Both the position numbers and the translations under genes were made by a program. Below are positions 52,454-60,808 of a stretch of 64,000 nt of DNA, piece by piece. A model generated the notes under the pieces. That model saw nothing but the letters and a program-made list of their open reading frames with translations. It ran no database searches and was not told where the DNA came from. Positions within the stretch are counted from its first letter, which is position 1, and each line of letters opens with the position of its first letter. Source of the DNA: Hafnia paralvei ATCC 29927 (GTDB lineage: Bacteria; Pseudomonadota; Gammaproteobacteria; Enterobacterales; Enterobacteriaceae); the NCBI RefSeq assembly GCF_001655005.1, contig NZ_LXET01000041.1, positions 1-64,000 of the forward strand, given 5' to 3'.

Positions 52454-53707
52454 TTACATGTGCTTAATAATCGCGTCACCAAACTCTGAACATTTCAGCA
52501 GTTTAGCGCCTTCTAGCTGACGTTCGAAGTCATAGGTCACGGTCTTGGCTGCGATCGCGCCTTCCATGCCTTTAACAATCAGGTCAGCCGCTTCGAACCA
52601 TTCCATGTGACGCAGCATCATCTCTGCAGAGAGGATGATTGAACCAGGGTTCACTTTGTCCTGACCCGCATACTTAGGTGCTGTGCCGTGGGTCGCTTCG
52701 AACAACGCGCATTCGTCACCGATGTTTGCCCCTGGTGCGATACCGATACCACCAACCTGTGCCGCTAAGGCATCGGAGATATAGTCGCCGTTCAGGTTCA
52801 TACACGCGATAACGTCGTACTCCGCTGGGCGGAGCAGGATCTGTTGCAGGAACGCATCAGCAATAACGTCTTTAACAATGATGTCTTTGCCCGTTTTCGG
52901 GTTCTTGATTTTTACCCATGGGCCGCCATCGATCAGCTCACCGCCGAACTCTTCACGCGCCAACTGGTATCCCCAGTCTTTAAATGCGCCTTCGGTGAAC
53001 TTCATGATGTTGCCTTTATGAACCAGCGTCAGAGAATCACGGTCGTTGGTAATCGCATACTCGATTGCCGCTCGAACCAGACGCTTAGTGCCCTCTTCAG
53101 AGCAAGGTTTAATGCCGATGCCGCAGTGCTCTGGGAAGCGAATTTTTTTCACGCCCATTTCATCACGCAGGAACTTGATCACTTTATCGGCTTCGGCGCT
53201 GTCAGCCTTCCATTCGATACCAGCATAGATGTCTTCCGAGTTTTCACGGAAGATGACCATGTCGGTCAGCTCTGGCTGCTTAACTGGGCTTGGCGTGCCC
53301 TGATAGTAACGCACTGGACGCAGACAGATGTACAGATCGAGCTGCTGGCGCAATGCCACGTTAAGAGAGCGAATGCCGCCGCCAACAGGAGTGGTTAGAG
53401 GGCCTTTGATCGCTACACGGTAATCACGAATCAGATCCAGCGTTTCTTCTGGTAACCATACGTCTTTGCCATAAACCTGAGTCGATTTCTCGCCGGTGTA
53501 GATTTCCATCCAAGAGATTTTGCGTTCGCCTTTGTAGGCTTTGTTAACGGCCGCGTCGACCACTTTGATCATCGCAGGAGTAACGTCAACACCGATACCG
53601 TCACCTTCAATGAACGGAATCACCGGGTTATGCGGAACAACCAGTTTCCCCTGAGCATCAACCGTAATTTTCTTACCTTCAGCCGGAACAACAACTTTGC
53701 TTTCCAT
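52454..53707 (-). CDS. icd: NADP-dependent isocitrate dehydrogenase
   Basis: A 417-residue TCA-cycle enzyme that oxidises isocitrate to 2-oxoglutarate, making NADPH. GGIRSLNVALRQQLDLYICLRPVRY holds the regulatory phospho-Ser and substrate Args, and NLNGDYISDALAAQVGGIGIAPGANIGDE the metal-binding acidic residues. The C-terminal 28 codons may be a phage-supplied copy, since a decayed second copy lies 1 kb downstream. GAGAGG precedes the start. Confidence 0.96.
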   Translation of the reverse strand: MESKVVVPAEGKKITVDAQGKLVVPHNPVIPFIEGDGIGVDVTPAMIKVVDAAVNKAYKGERKISWMEIYTGEKSTQVYGKDVWLPEETLDLIRDYRVAIKGPLTTPVGGGIRSLNVALRQQLDLYICLRPVRYYQGTPSPVKQPELTDMVIFRENSEDIYAGIEWKADSAEADKVIKFLRDEMGVKKIRFPEHCGIGIKPCSEEGTKRLVRAAIEYAITNDRDSLTLVHKGNIMKFTEGAFKDWGYQLAREEFGGELIDGGPWVKIKNPKTGKDIIVKDVIADAFLQQILLRPAEYDVIACMNLNGDYISDALAAQVGGIGIAPGANIGDECALFEATHGTAPKYAGQDKVNPGSIILSAEMMLRHMEWFEAADLIVKGMEGAIAAKTVTYDFERQLEGAKLLKCSEFGDAIIKHM

Positions 53708-53936
53708 TAACCTCTCCTTCAGCGCAAGTACTTAGTAAAGTTCGCTACCCATAAACCTGAGTCTATTGTTTTTTGTACGGTAACTGCTTGATTTAGCTAA
53801 GGCGTAAATTGTAAAAAATGCCGCCTTTTGTTAATGCAATGTAAGATACCTGTCAATATTACTTGAAATATTGTCCGTAGCCAATCGGAATACGATTTCA
53901 GTTATAATGTTTCTACCATTCGTCATGATGAATACT

Positions 53937-54560
53937 ATGTCAAAATTCCCTGTTAGAAATCACAAAGTTAACCGATTCAGCACTCGTTCTGCTGCGGCGG
54001 TTAAGCGCCCTCGCGGGCCACGAAAGGTGGTTATATTCAATAAGCCTTTTGATGTTCTACCACAGTTCACCGATGAGGCTGGACGCTCCACTTTGAAAGA
54101 CTTTATCCCTTTAACTGACGTATATGCCGCTGGTCGACTCGATCGCGACAGCGAAGGCCTATTGGTGTTAACCAACGATGGTAAGTTGCAGGCCCAACTC
54201 ACCCAGCCAGGTCAGAAAACAGGGAAAGTCTATTATGTTCAGGTGGAAGGCGTGCCAGATGACGCTGCTTTGGCACAGTTCCGCCAAGGACTTGAACTGA
54301 AAGATGGCATGACGCTGCCCGCCGGTATAGAAATCGTTGCTGAGCCAGAATGGCTATGGCCACGTAATCCCCCGATCCGCGAACGGAAATCAATTCCTAC
54401 CGCATGGATAAAAGTTATACTGTTCGAAGGACGTAACCGACAAGTGCGCCGAATGACCGCACACATCGGTTTCCCTACATTACGCCTAATCCGGTATTCG
54501 ATGGGCGACTACACTCTGGACAATCTGGCTAACGGAGAATGGCGGGAGATGCCGGCGTAG
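53937..54560 (+). CDS. rluE: 23S rRNA pseudouridine 2457 synthase RluE
   Basis: A 207-residue RsuA-family pseudouridine synthase acting on 23S rRNA U2457. The catalytic Asp is in AAGRLDRDSEGLLVLTNDG; GRNRQVRRMTAHIGFPTLRLIRY is the second family motif. A TTG frame extends back to 53871, but a TATAAT element at 53903-53908 suggests transcription starts near 53915, so translation begins at one of the ATGs 53925, 53928 or 53937; the exact one is uncertain. It is divergent from icd as in E. coli. Confidence 0.9.
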   Translation: MSKFPVRNHKVNRFSTRSAAAVKRPRGPRKVVIFNKPFDVLPQFTDEAGRSTLKDFIPLTDVYAAGRLDRDSEGLLVLTNDGKLQAQLTQPGQKTGKVYYVQVEGVPDDAALAQFRQGLELKDGMTLPAGIEIVAEPEWLWPRNPPIRERKSIPTAWIKVILFEGRNRQVRRMTAHIGFPTLRLIRYSMGDYTLDNLANGEWREMPA

Positions 54561-54668
54561 TTCTGTGCACGACAAAATATTGTCACGCCATGCGACTGCT
54601 GAAGGTTAACTTTCTCCATAATACCGCGGGTGATTTTGGCCTTCGCGTTTGTCATGGAAGATAAAGAT

Positions 54669-55604
54669 ATGTATCAACGCACTCTCGTTGCAATAGTGTT
54701 ATGCGGCATATCGTCACTCTGTTTTGCCCAGACGGATTGTGACGCTATCGCCGGAATGGCCGCCGGAGAAGCGAGCTATCGCTATGACTCTGCTCAGGTG
54801 AAAACAAGCGATACTCGTCTACACTTTTACTCTGCCCCCGCTTCTGGCTGCCAACTTCCTGCATTTTTAGTGCACGGCAATACGGTAGAAATACTCAGGG
54901 GCTCAGTACGGTATACCGAATCGGGAGGCATAGACGACGCATCAAAGCGACCGTTTTACTATGTCCGCTATCGTGATACCAAAGGCGTATTTGCCACTGG
55001 TTGGATCACCGCCGCAGGCTTAGCACCGCTAGCAAATCCATTGCCTGTGCCCCCTACATGCCAAAAGTGGGCGAATGGCGCGATGCCGACGCGGAAAAGC
55101 ACGGCTCCCGCGTCAGATAATCATTACCAAATACAGGGAAGCGAGCGGGCGTGGTTCTACTCAATGCCAAATGAGCAGTGCCGTAGCAATACCGTTTTCT
55201 TAGTTGAGGGCGACACGATTGCCACACAGGAGCAATCCGACGATGATTTTGTCGAATCCGTTTATTACACCGCCGATCATCGTATCGTACGAGGTTGGCT
55301 GAAAAAATCGCGCCTGCAGCCACTCAACAGCGGCGATAGTTATCGCGACGATATCAACCCTTTATCGACGGATAAAGCATCACGGGTAATCACGCTGGCA
55401 TTGCGTAACGACTATCAATGTACTTTCTATGAAAGCTGGAACGACGAAAAAAACATCCAAATCAAGGTTCGCGAAGACCATCAGTCTGACCAATGCCGCG
55501 GCGCTGGCGATCCAGAAACATCGCCTGCCGTGGCTTATATTGATATTAATAAGCAGAGCGGAAAAATCACCTGGCCAGACTTATTTGATGACACTGAGGA
55601 ATAA
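54669..55604 (+). CDS. Periplasmic protein with two SH3-like repeats, unknown
   Basis: A 311-residue exported protein (signal MYQRTLVAIVLCGISSLCFA). Two similar units follow: DTRLHFYSAPASGCQLPAFLVHGNTVEIL...GVFATGWITAAGL and RAWFYSMPNEQCRSNTVFLVEGDTIATQ...RIVRGWLKKSRL, resembling bacterial SH3 domains, with paired cysteines. A Cys-containing C-terminal part (ALRNDYQCTFYESWNDE) completes it. It is inserted between rluE and nudJ, ends nine bases before nudJ, and is absent from the E. coli locus. A role in cell-wall binding or inhibition is a guess. Confidence 0.78.
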   Translation: MYQRTLVAIVLCGISSLCFAQTDCDAIAGMAAGEASYRYDSAQVKTSDTRLHFYSAPASGCQLPAFLVHGNTVEILRGSVRYTESGGIDDASKRPFYYVRYRDTKGVFATGWITAAGLAPLANPLPVPPTCQKWANGAMPTRKSTAPASDNHYQIQGSERAWFYSMPNEQCRSNTVFLVEGDTIATQEQSDDDFVESVYYTADHRIVRGWLKKSRLQPLNSGDSYRDDINPLSTDKASRVITLALRNDYQCTFYESWNDEKNIQIKVREDHQSDQCRGAGDPETSPAVAYIDINKQSGKITWPDLFDDTEE

Positions 55605-55613
55605 AGGAACAAT

Positions 55614-56081
55614 ATGCTAAAACCACACGTTACCGTCGCCTGCGTGGTGCAATCGCAAGATCGTTTTTTGATTGTGGAAGAAACCGTCCACGGCAAACCT
55701 ACATGGAATCAGCCAGCTGGCCATCTGGAAGCCGATGAAACACTGCTAGAGGCAGCCGTACGTGAATTGTGGGAGGAAACGGGAGTTCGTGCTCAACCTC
55801 AGCACCTACTGCAAATGTATCAGTGGATAGCTCCCGATAATACGCCATTTTTACGTTTTACCTTTGCCATCGATTTACCCGAGCAGCCCGAGACTCAGCC
55901 GCAAGACGACGATATTGATCGTTGCCTATGGCTCACCGCTGATGAAATTATTCATAGCGATCGGCTACGCTCGCCTTTGGTACGCGAAAGCATTTTGCGT
56001 TATCAGCGTCCAGAGCGCTATCCGCTGGAAATTCTAGCGACTTTTGGCTGGCAATCTAAACCGCCCGTCACGACTATCTAG
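55614..56081 (+). CDS. nudJ: NudJ (YmfB), Nudix phosphatase
   Basis: A 155-residue Nudix hydrolase releasing phosphate from HMP-pyrophosphate and nucleoside di-/triphosphates. The Nudix box GHLEADETLLEAAVRELWEETGV is complete. AAAGGAAC precedes the start. In E. coli it lies directly beside mnmA; here three genes intervene. Confidence 0.93.
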   Translation: MLKPHVTVACVVQSQDRFLIVEETVHGKPTWNQPAGHLEADETLLEAAVRELWEETGVRAQPQHLLQMYQWIAPDNTPFLRFTFAIDLPEQPETQPQDDDIDRCLWLTADEIIHSDRLRSPLVRESILRYQRPERYPLEILATFGWQSKPPVTTI

Positions 56082-56165
56082 TCTCTCCCAGATAAACTCG
56101 GCGGGCTATTGTCCACCATCGTCAATAACTCCACCGAGTTCTCCTTCGCATCGTCAGCGTTGACA

Positions 56166-56186
56166 AAACTATTTTAAAAATAGTTT
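56166..56186. repeat. Perfect AT-rich palindrome upstream of the ECF-type promoter
   Basis: AAACTATTTT and AAAATAGTTT pair perfectly around one A. It ends nine bases before the proposed -35 element of the fasciclin promoter, so a regulator binding here could act on that promoter. Confidence 0.6.
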
Positions 56187-56194
56187 CGTTTTCT

Positions 56195-56222
56195 TGCATC
56201 CAATCCAGTATCTCATCCGTAT
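56195..56222 (+). promoter_or_regulatory. Candidate ECF sigma promoter of the fasciclin gene
   Basis: TGCATCC (56195-56201) and CCGTAT (56217-56222) are separated by 15 bases. This resembles the CCATCC/CCGAAT promoters of SigK-type ECF factors that pair with RskA anti-sigma proteins. The start of the fasciclin gene is 55 bases downstream. It fits autoregulation by the sigma gene in the same cluster. Confidence 0.55.
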
Positions 56223-56276
56223 ATGAGTATGTGAGGCACAGAGCCTGACTTTTCTCCTACTCATAAGGAACACATC

Positions 56277-56861
56277 ATGAAAATGTTTACCCGTACTCTA
56301 CTCTGCACTTCCCTGCTGGTATGTGGCGCATCTGCATTGGCACAAAACATGAATGAAGCCTCCATGATGTCGGGAGGAACCACGATGGTTGGCGGCGCAG
56401 CCATGTACCCGCAAAAAAATATCGTTGAAAATGCGTTGAACTCCAAAGATCACACAACCTTAGTGGCCGCAGTCAAAGCCAGTGGTTTGGTTGATACGCT
56501 GCAAGGAAAAGGTCCATTCACCGTATTTGCACCGACTAACGCCGCTTTTGCCGCGCTACCAGCGGGTACCGTCGAAACTCTGTTGAAACCGGAGAATAAA
56601 GCCAAACTGGTTGCGATACTCACTTATCATGTTGTCCCCGGCGCACTGGATATGAAATCGCTCGAGAAAAAGATCCACGCAGGCCACGGCCAAACGATGT
56701 TAAAAACGGTGAACGGTCAGGAAATTTGGTTAATGCAAAACGGCCCTCACAATATCCAGATCAAAGATGCCAATGGTGGAGTTGCGAATATCAGCACCTA
56801 CGATGTTCAGCAGAAGAACGGGGTGATTGATGTGATTGATAAGGTGCTTCTTCCTAAATAA
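56277..56861 (+). CDS. Fasciclin (FAS1) domain secreted protein
   Basis: A 194-residue protein with a signal peptide (MKMFTRTLLCTSLLVCGASALA) and one FAS1 domain (TLVAAVKASGLVDTLQGKGPFTVFAPTNAAFAALPAGTVE, and the TYHVVPGALD and GVIDVIDKVLLP blocks). FAS1 proteins are adhesive or envelope proteins. It is followed after 62 bases by an ECF sigma factor and its anti-sigma, and is the likely target of both. AAGGAA precedes the start. Confidence 0.88.
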   Translation: MKMFTRTLLCTSLLVCGASALAQNMNEASMMSGGTTMVGGAAMYPQKNIVENALNSKDHTTLVAAVKASGLVDTLQGKGPFTVFAPTNAAFAALPAGTVETLLKPENKAKLVAILTYHVVPGALDMKSLEKKIHAGHGQTMLKTVNGQEIWLMQNGPHNIQIKDANGGVANISTYDVQQKNGVIDVIDKVLLPK

Positions 56862-56923
56862 AACCGTCACGCAGAAACTTGAGTCTATACTTTGCAACAG
56901 GCTTCTCTGCGCAAGGTTTGACC

Positions 56924-57487
56924 ATGAATAGTGACGATATTGAGAATCTAACACGGCTCATTCAGGAGGCTGCTCGGGGCAATCGAGCGGCCTTTGAAGA
57001 GCTCTATCGTCAGACGTCGCCGCGTCTTTATTCAGTTGCCCTGCAAATCCTCAAAAACGCAGCTTGGGCGCAAGATATTCTGCAAGAAAGCTTTATCACT
57101 ATTTGGCACAAAGCCGCTAGCTATCAGCCTGGTCTAAGCAGTCCGCAGACATGGCTAACACATATCGTGCGCAACCGTGCCATTGACGGTCTGCGTACAG
57201 GTAACGCACGCTATGAAATCACCGGTGACGACGAGTTAGATACGCTGGTAAGCAGCGCGTTTGTTAACGACGATCCGCTGCAACATATCCATGACGGGGT
57301 ACAGAATCTGCGATTGAAACAGTGCCTCTCCGGATTACCTTCAGACCAGCAGCAAACGGTGGTTCTAGCCTACTATCAAGGCATGTCGCATGCTGAGGTT
57401 TCCGAATTTCTCCGCCAACCGTTAGGCACCATTAAAAGCTGGATACGGCGAGGGCTAGAGCAGCTAAAAGGATGCTTAGGACTATGA
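56924..57487 (+). CDS. ECF sigma factor (SigK/RskA-type)
   Basis: A 187-residue extracytoplasmic-function sigma factor. Region 2 (AAFEELYRQTSPRLYSVALQILKNAAWAQDILQESFITIWHKA) and region 4 (LPSDQQQTVVLAYYQGMSHAEVSEFLRQPLGTIKSWIRRGLEQLK) are complete. The start MNSDDIEN at 56924 has AAGG eight bases upstream. Its stop codon overlaps the ATG of the anti-sigma gene in ATGA. Confidence 0.88.
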   Translation: MNSDDIENLTRLIQEAARGNRAAFEELYRQTSPRLYSVALQILKNAAWAQDILQESFITIWHKAASYQPGLSSPQTWLTHIVRNRAIDGLRTGNARYEITGDDELDTLVSSAFVNDDPLQHIHDGVQNLRLKQCLSGLPSDQQQTVVLAYYQGMSHAEVSEFLRQPLGTIKSWIRRGLEQLKGCLGL

Positions 57488-58167
57488 TTCCACGTAGCGA
57501 ACATCTGGATCATCTCGCTGGGGAATATGTGATTGGCACCCTACGGGGTTCAGCACGCACTCGCTTTGAGCAATGGCTAGCGCAAGATCCCGAGCTGCAA
57601 ATACGCGTACTGCGTTGGCAAAATGGCCTAGCGCCTTTGGATGAATTGTACCGCCCGATCCAGCCACCTGCACATGTTTGGCAAAATATCAGTAAACGGT
57701 TAGATATTGAAAGTGACAACGTCACTAGCATTCAATCACACTGGCTGAAACGCCACGGCTGGATTGGCGTCACTGCATTAGCTGCTGCATGTCTTTTGCT
57801 CGTATTGCTACCGAGAACGCTGGTGAAACCATCCACCCCGCCCGCCGAAGTCGCGGTACTCGCCGCTCAAGACAACGGTATGCGTTGGTTGGTGAGTCTC
57901 AATCCCAATAGCCACGCTTTGACCTTGATGCCACCACGCGGTCTAAATATTCCAAGCAATCGCAGTTTAGAACTTTGGGCAATTCCCCAAGGCGGCAAAC
58001 CTATTTCGATGGGTATTATCAGCAACTCAGCGTTGAGTGCGGTGTCCGCTTTAGGCAAACCTATCATTAACGGCAGCTTACTCGCGATTAGCTTAGAGCC
58101 ACGCGGCGGTTCACCTACCGGCCAACCGACCGGCAAAGTACTGTTTAGCGGCAGTATTCAGCTGTAA
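57484..58167 (+). CDS. RskA-family anti-sigma factor
   Basis: A 227-residue inner membrane protein. A cytoplasmic N-terminal part (HLDHLAGEYVIGTLRGSARTRFEQWLAQDPELQIRVLRWQNGLAPLDE) should bind the sigma factor, one helix (GVTALAAACLLLVLLPRTL) crosses the membrane, and a periplasmic RskA domain follows (RSLELWAIPQGGKPISMGIIS). The start is the ATG overlapping the sigma stop; an upstream ATG at 57472 adds four residues. Translational coupling keeps the pair in balance. No HXXXCXXC zinc motif is present. Confidence 0.87.
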   Translation: MIPRSEHLDHLAGEYVIGTLRGSARTRFEQWLAQDPELQIRVLRWQNGLAPLDELYRPIQPPAHVWQNISKRLDIESDNVTSIQSHWLKRHGWIGVTALAAACLLLVLLPRTLVKPSTPPAEVAVLAAQDNGMRWLVSLNPNSHALTLMPPRGLNIPSNRSLELWAIPQGGKPISMGIISNSALSAVSALGKPIINGSLLAISLEPRGGSPTGQPTGKVLFSGSIQL

Positions 58168-58317
58168 TAATGCTGACAGGCAAGGATGCCTAATTTCGCG
58201 AGCCGCCCCTGTTAGACCAGTCGTCTAGAAAATAAGGTATGGAGCTTTTTCCATGCCCTGCTTTCGTGCTAAAATCCGCCCCTTAAATTTGTGTTCCACT
58301 CAGACTGTGAGAGTCTC

Positions 58318-59421
58318 ATGTCAGATAACAGCCAGAAAAAAGTGATCGTCGGGATGTCCGGCGGCGTTGATTCCTCCGTATCCGCCTATCTATTACAACA
58401 ACAGGGATATCAGGTTGCTGGCCTGTTCATGAAGAACTGGGAAGAAGACGACAACGAAGAATACTGCTCTGCGGCAACCGATTTAGCAGATGCTCAAGCA
58501 GTATGTGACAAGCTGGGTATCGAGCTGCATACCGTCAATTTTGCGGCCGAATACTGGGATAATGTCTTTGAACTGTTTTTGGCAGAATACAAAGCGGGTC
58601 GCACACCAAATCCAGATATCCTGTGCAACAAAGAGATCAAATTTAAAGCATTTCTTGAGTTTGCCGCCGAGGATTTAGGCGCAGATTACATCGCCACCGG
58701 CCACTATGTTCGCCGTCGAGATATCGATGGCACGACACAATTACTGCGTGGAGTTGACACCAATAAAGACCAAAGTTATTTCCTTTATACCTTGAGCCAT
58801 GAGCAGGTGGCACAAAGCCTGTTCCCTGTTGGGGAGTTGGAAAAGCCAGAAGTCCGCAAAATTGCAGAACAACTGGACCTAGCTACGGCGAAGAAAAAGG
58901 ACTCCACCGGAATTTGCTTCATCGGTGAACGCAAGTTCCGTGATTTCCTTGGTCGCTATTTGCCCGCGCAGCCGGGCAAAATCATGACCGTCGACGGTGA
59001 AGAGATCGGCCAACATCAGGGGCTGATGTATCACACGCTCGGTCAGCGTAAAGGATTAGGTATCGGTGGTACTAAAGATGGCGGCGAAGATCCATGGTAC
59101 GTGGTGGAAAAAGATCTGGAAAATAATGTTCTGCTAGTCGCTCAAGGCCACGATCATCCAAGTCTCTATTCTCAGGGTTTGATTGCTCAGCAATTGCACT
59201 GGGTCGATCGTAAAACCGTGACCGAACCATTCCGCTGTGTGGTGAAAACGCGTTATCGCCAACCGGACATTGCCTGTACCGTCACCCCTATTGATGACGA
59301 GCGCATTGAAGTCCGCTTCGACGAACCTGTTGCGGCCGTCACACCGGGGCAATCAGCCGTATTCTATATTGACGAAGTGTGCCTTGGTGGCGGCGTGATA
59401 GAACAGCGCATCATCGACTAA
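58318..59421 (+). CDS. mnmA: tRNA-specific 2-thiouridylase MnmA
   Basis: A 367-residue enzyme that places sulfur on U34 of tRNA-Lys, -Glu and -Gln using the TusE sulfur relay. The ATP PP-loop is GMSGGVDSSVS, and the two catalytic cysteines are in NPDILCNKEIKF and STGICFIGER. The start MSDNSQKK at 58318 matches E. coli; the frame extends back to 58291 without support. A terminator follows. Confidence 0.95.
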   Translation: MSDNSQKKVIVGMSGGVDSSVSAYLLQQQGYQVAGLFMKNWEEDDNEEYCSAATDLADAQAVCDKLGIELHTVNFAAEYWDNVFELFLAEYKAGRTPNPDILCNKEIKFKAFLEFAAEDLGADYIATGHYVRRRDIDGTTQLLRGVDTNKDQSYFLYTLSHEQVAQSLFPVGELEKPEVRKIAEQLDLATAKKKDSTGICFIGERKFRDFLGRYLPAQPGKIMTVDGEEIGQHQGLMYHTLGQRKGLGIGGTKDGGEDPWYVVEKDLENNVLLVAQGHDHPSLYSQGLIAQQLHWVDRKTVTEPFRCVVKTRYRQPDIACTVTPIDDERIEVRFDEPVAAVTPGQSAVFYIDEVCLGGGVIEQRIID

Positions 59422-59440
59422 AATTCAGCCTACCCCCACG

Positions 59441-59476
59441 CACAGGAGAGCAAAATAAGCTCTCCTGTTTGCTTAT
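59441..59476 (+). terminator. Terminator of mnmA
   Basis: ACAGGAGAGC pairs with GCTCTCCTGT around seven bases, followed by TTGCTTATT. Confidence 0.8.
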
Positions 59477-59579
59477 TGACAGAATTCAGACATTTATCCA
59501 CGTACCCTTTCTAAAATTGCGGTTGAAACTCACGTGCTAGACTGAGAATATTCTGACTAATACTAATCAGAGATAAACG

Positions 59580-60638
59580 ATGAATCCGCTACAGTCGCTT
59601 GATGTTCTCTATATAAATGCCTGTGTCACTTATGCTTCGCTGTCTGTGACCTATTTTGTGCTAAGCAAACAGAATGCATTAAGCGCGACGTCGTCATTAA
59701 GCCGCAGGATTTTGTTCGGTCTGGTGGCGGGATTGATTTCACTCTATCTGACGCGCAGCAAGATGTATTTTACGTCCGAAGTGTATTACAGCTTTGAGAT
59801 CGTACCTATGCTGCTGGTCACCTTCTTTGGTGGAGGCATTGCGGGTATCACCGCATGGTTTGTAAACTTTGCCACGACCGGCGGTTTCGTCTTAGATAAT
59901 CTTCTGCTGGCGGTAATGCTGATCCCGTTGCTACTCGCCCGCGTGTGGAAACGCAATACTTTTCGCACCTATCTCAAGACAATTATTCTTATAACCCTTT
60001 ATCGCATCGTGGTTGTCTTGCCGTTTTTACATACACAAGGCAACGTCATCGATATTCTGGTTTATCAAGCCGTTTCATTTCTTTGCCTACTGGTGTGCTA
60101 CCAGACCTTATCAATTAAACGCCGCAGCGTGGATGCGTTTTTTAAAGTGCGCGCCGAATCTTTACGTGACGCCATGACAAAAGTGCATAATCGACAATCA
60201 TTGGAGTTACAGTTACAGGCGCTGTCCAAATCCCGGACCCCTTGCTGCTTAGTGATGATCGACATCGATAATTTCAAATTGGTGAACGATACCTACGGCC
60301 ACTTGGCTGGCGATCAGGTACTGGTTGAAGTGGCTGAGCTCATGAACCTCATCACTCGTTCAAGCGACTTTATTGCCCGCTTTGGTGGTGAAGAGTTTGC
60401 GATTATTATCCACCACGACGATTTGAATCGTGCTTTCCAGATTTGTGAACGTATCCGCTTATCCATCAGCAACCGAAAATTTTTCTTATCGCATGGCCCT
60501 AAAATACATGTCACAGCATCCTTTGGGATCAGCCTCTATGATGGCAAAACGTCAACAGTAGAAGAAACTCTCAATCGAGCCGATAATGCACTGTATCAGG
60601 CAAAGCATACCGGTAAAAATAAGGTTGTTTTGGGGTAA
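59580..60638 (+). CDS. Membrane diguanylate cyclase (5TMR-like sensor + GGDEF)
   Basis: A 352-residue inner membrane protein. About 190 residues of hydrophobic helices resembling the 5TMR-LYT type sensor (FEIVPMLLVTFFGGGIAGITAWFVNFATTGG) precede a GGDEF domain with the active-site loop ARFGGEEFAIII and the DIDNFKLVNDTYGHLAGD segment, so it should be catalytically competent. No inhibitory RxxD site is seen before it. It is inserted between mnmA and hflD, which adjoin in E. coli. Confidence 0.9.
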   Translation: MNPLQSLDVLYINACVTYASLSVTYFVLSKQNALSATSSLSRRILFGLVAGLISLYLTRSKMYFTSEVYYSFEIVPMLLVTFFGGGIAGITAWFVNFATTGGFVLDNLLLAVMLIPLLLARVWKRNTFRTYLKTIILITLYRIVVVLPFLHTQGNVIDILVYQAVSFLCLLVCYQTLSIKRRSVDAFFKVRAESLRDAMTKVHNRQSLELQLQALSKSRTPCCLVMIDIDNFKLVNDTYGHLAGDQVLVEVAELMNLITRSSDFIARFGGEEFAIIIHHDDLNRAFQICERIRLSISNRKFFLSHGPKIHVTASFGISLYDGKTSTVEETLNRADNALYQAKHTGKNKVVLG

Positions 60639-60808
60639 AAACGTGCCAACACCTCTCTACGTTGAACAGAACCAAGCCAAATGACCACACTGGTGTGGAT
60701 TGCCTCTGTGTTTAAGCCCTGCTTTGTGGCATGATCTGCCCTTAAATTTATACACGGGTTTTCAGACTCGTGTTAATTTTGTCCTTGCCCGCGCATACAG
60801 GAGTCTCC

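Noticed and set aside
52844..53398. 184-codon plus-strand frame within icd
   Set aside because: Antisense shadow of a highly conserved enzyme.
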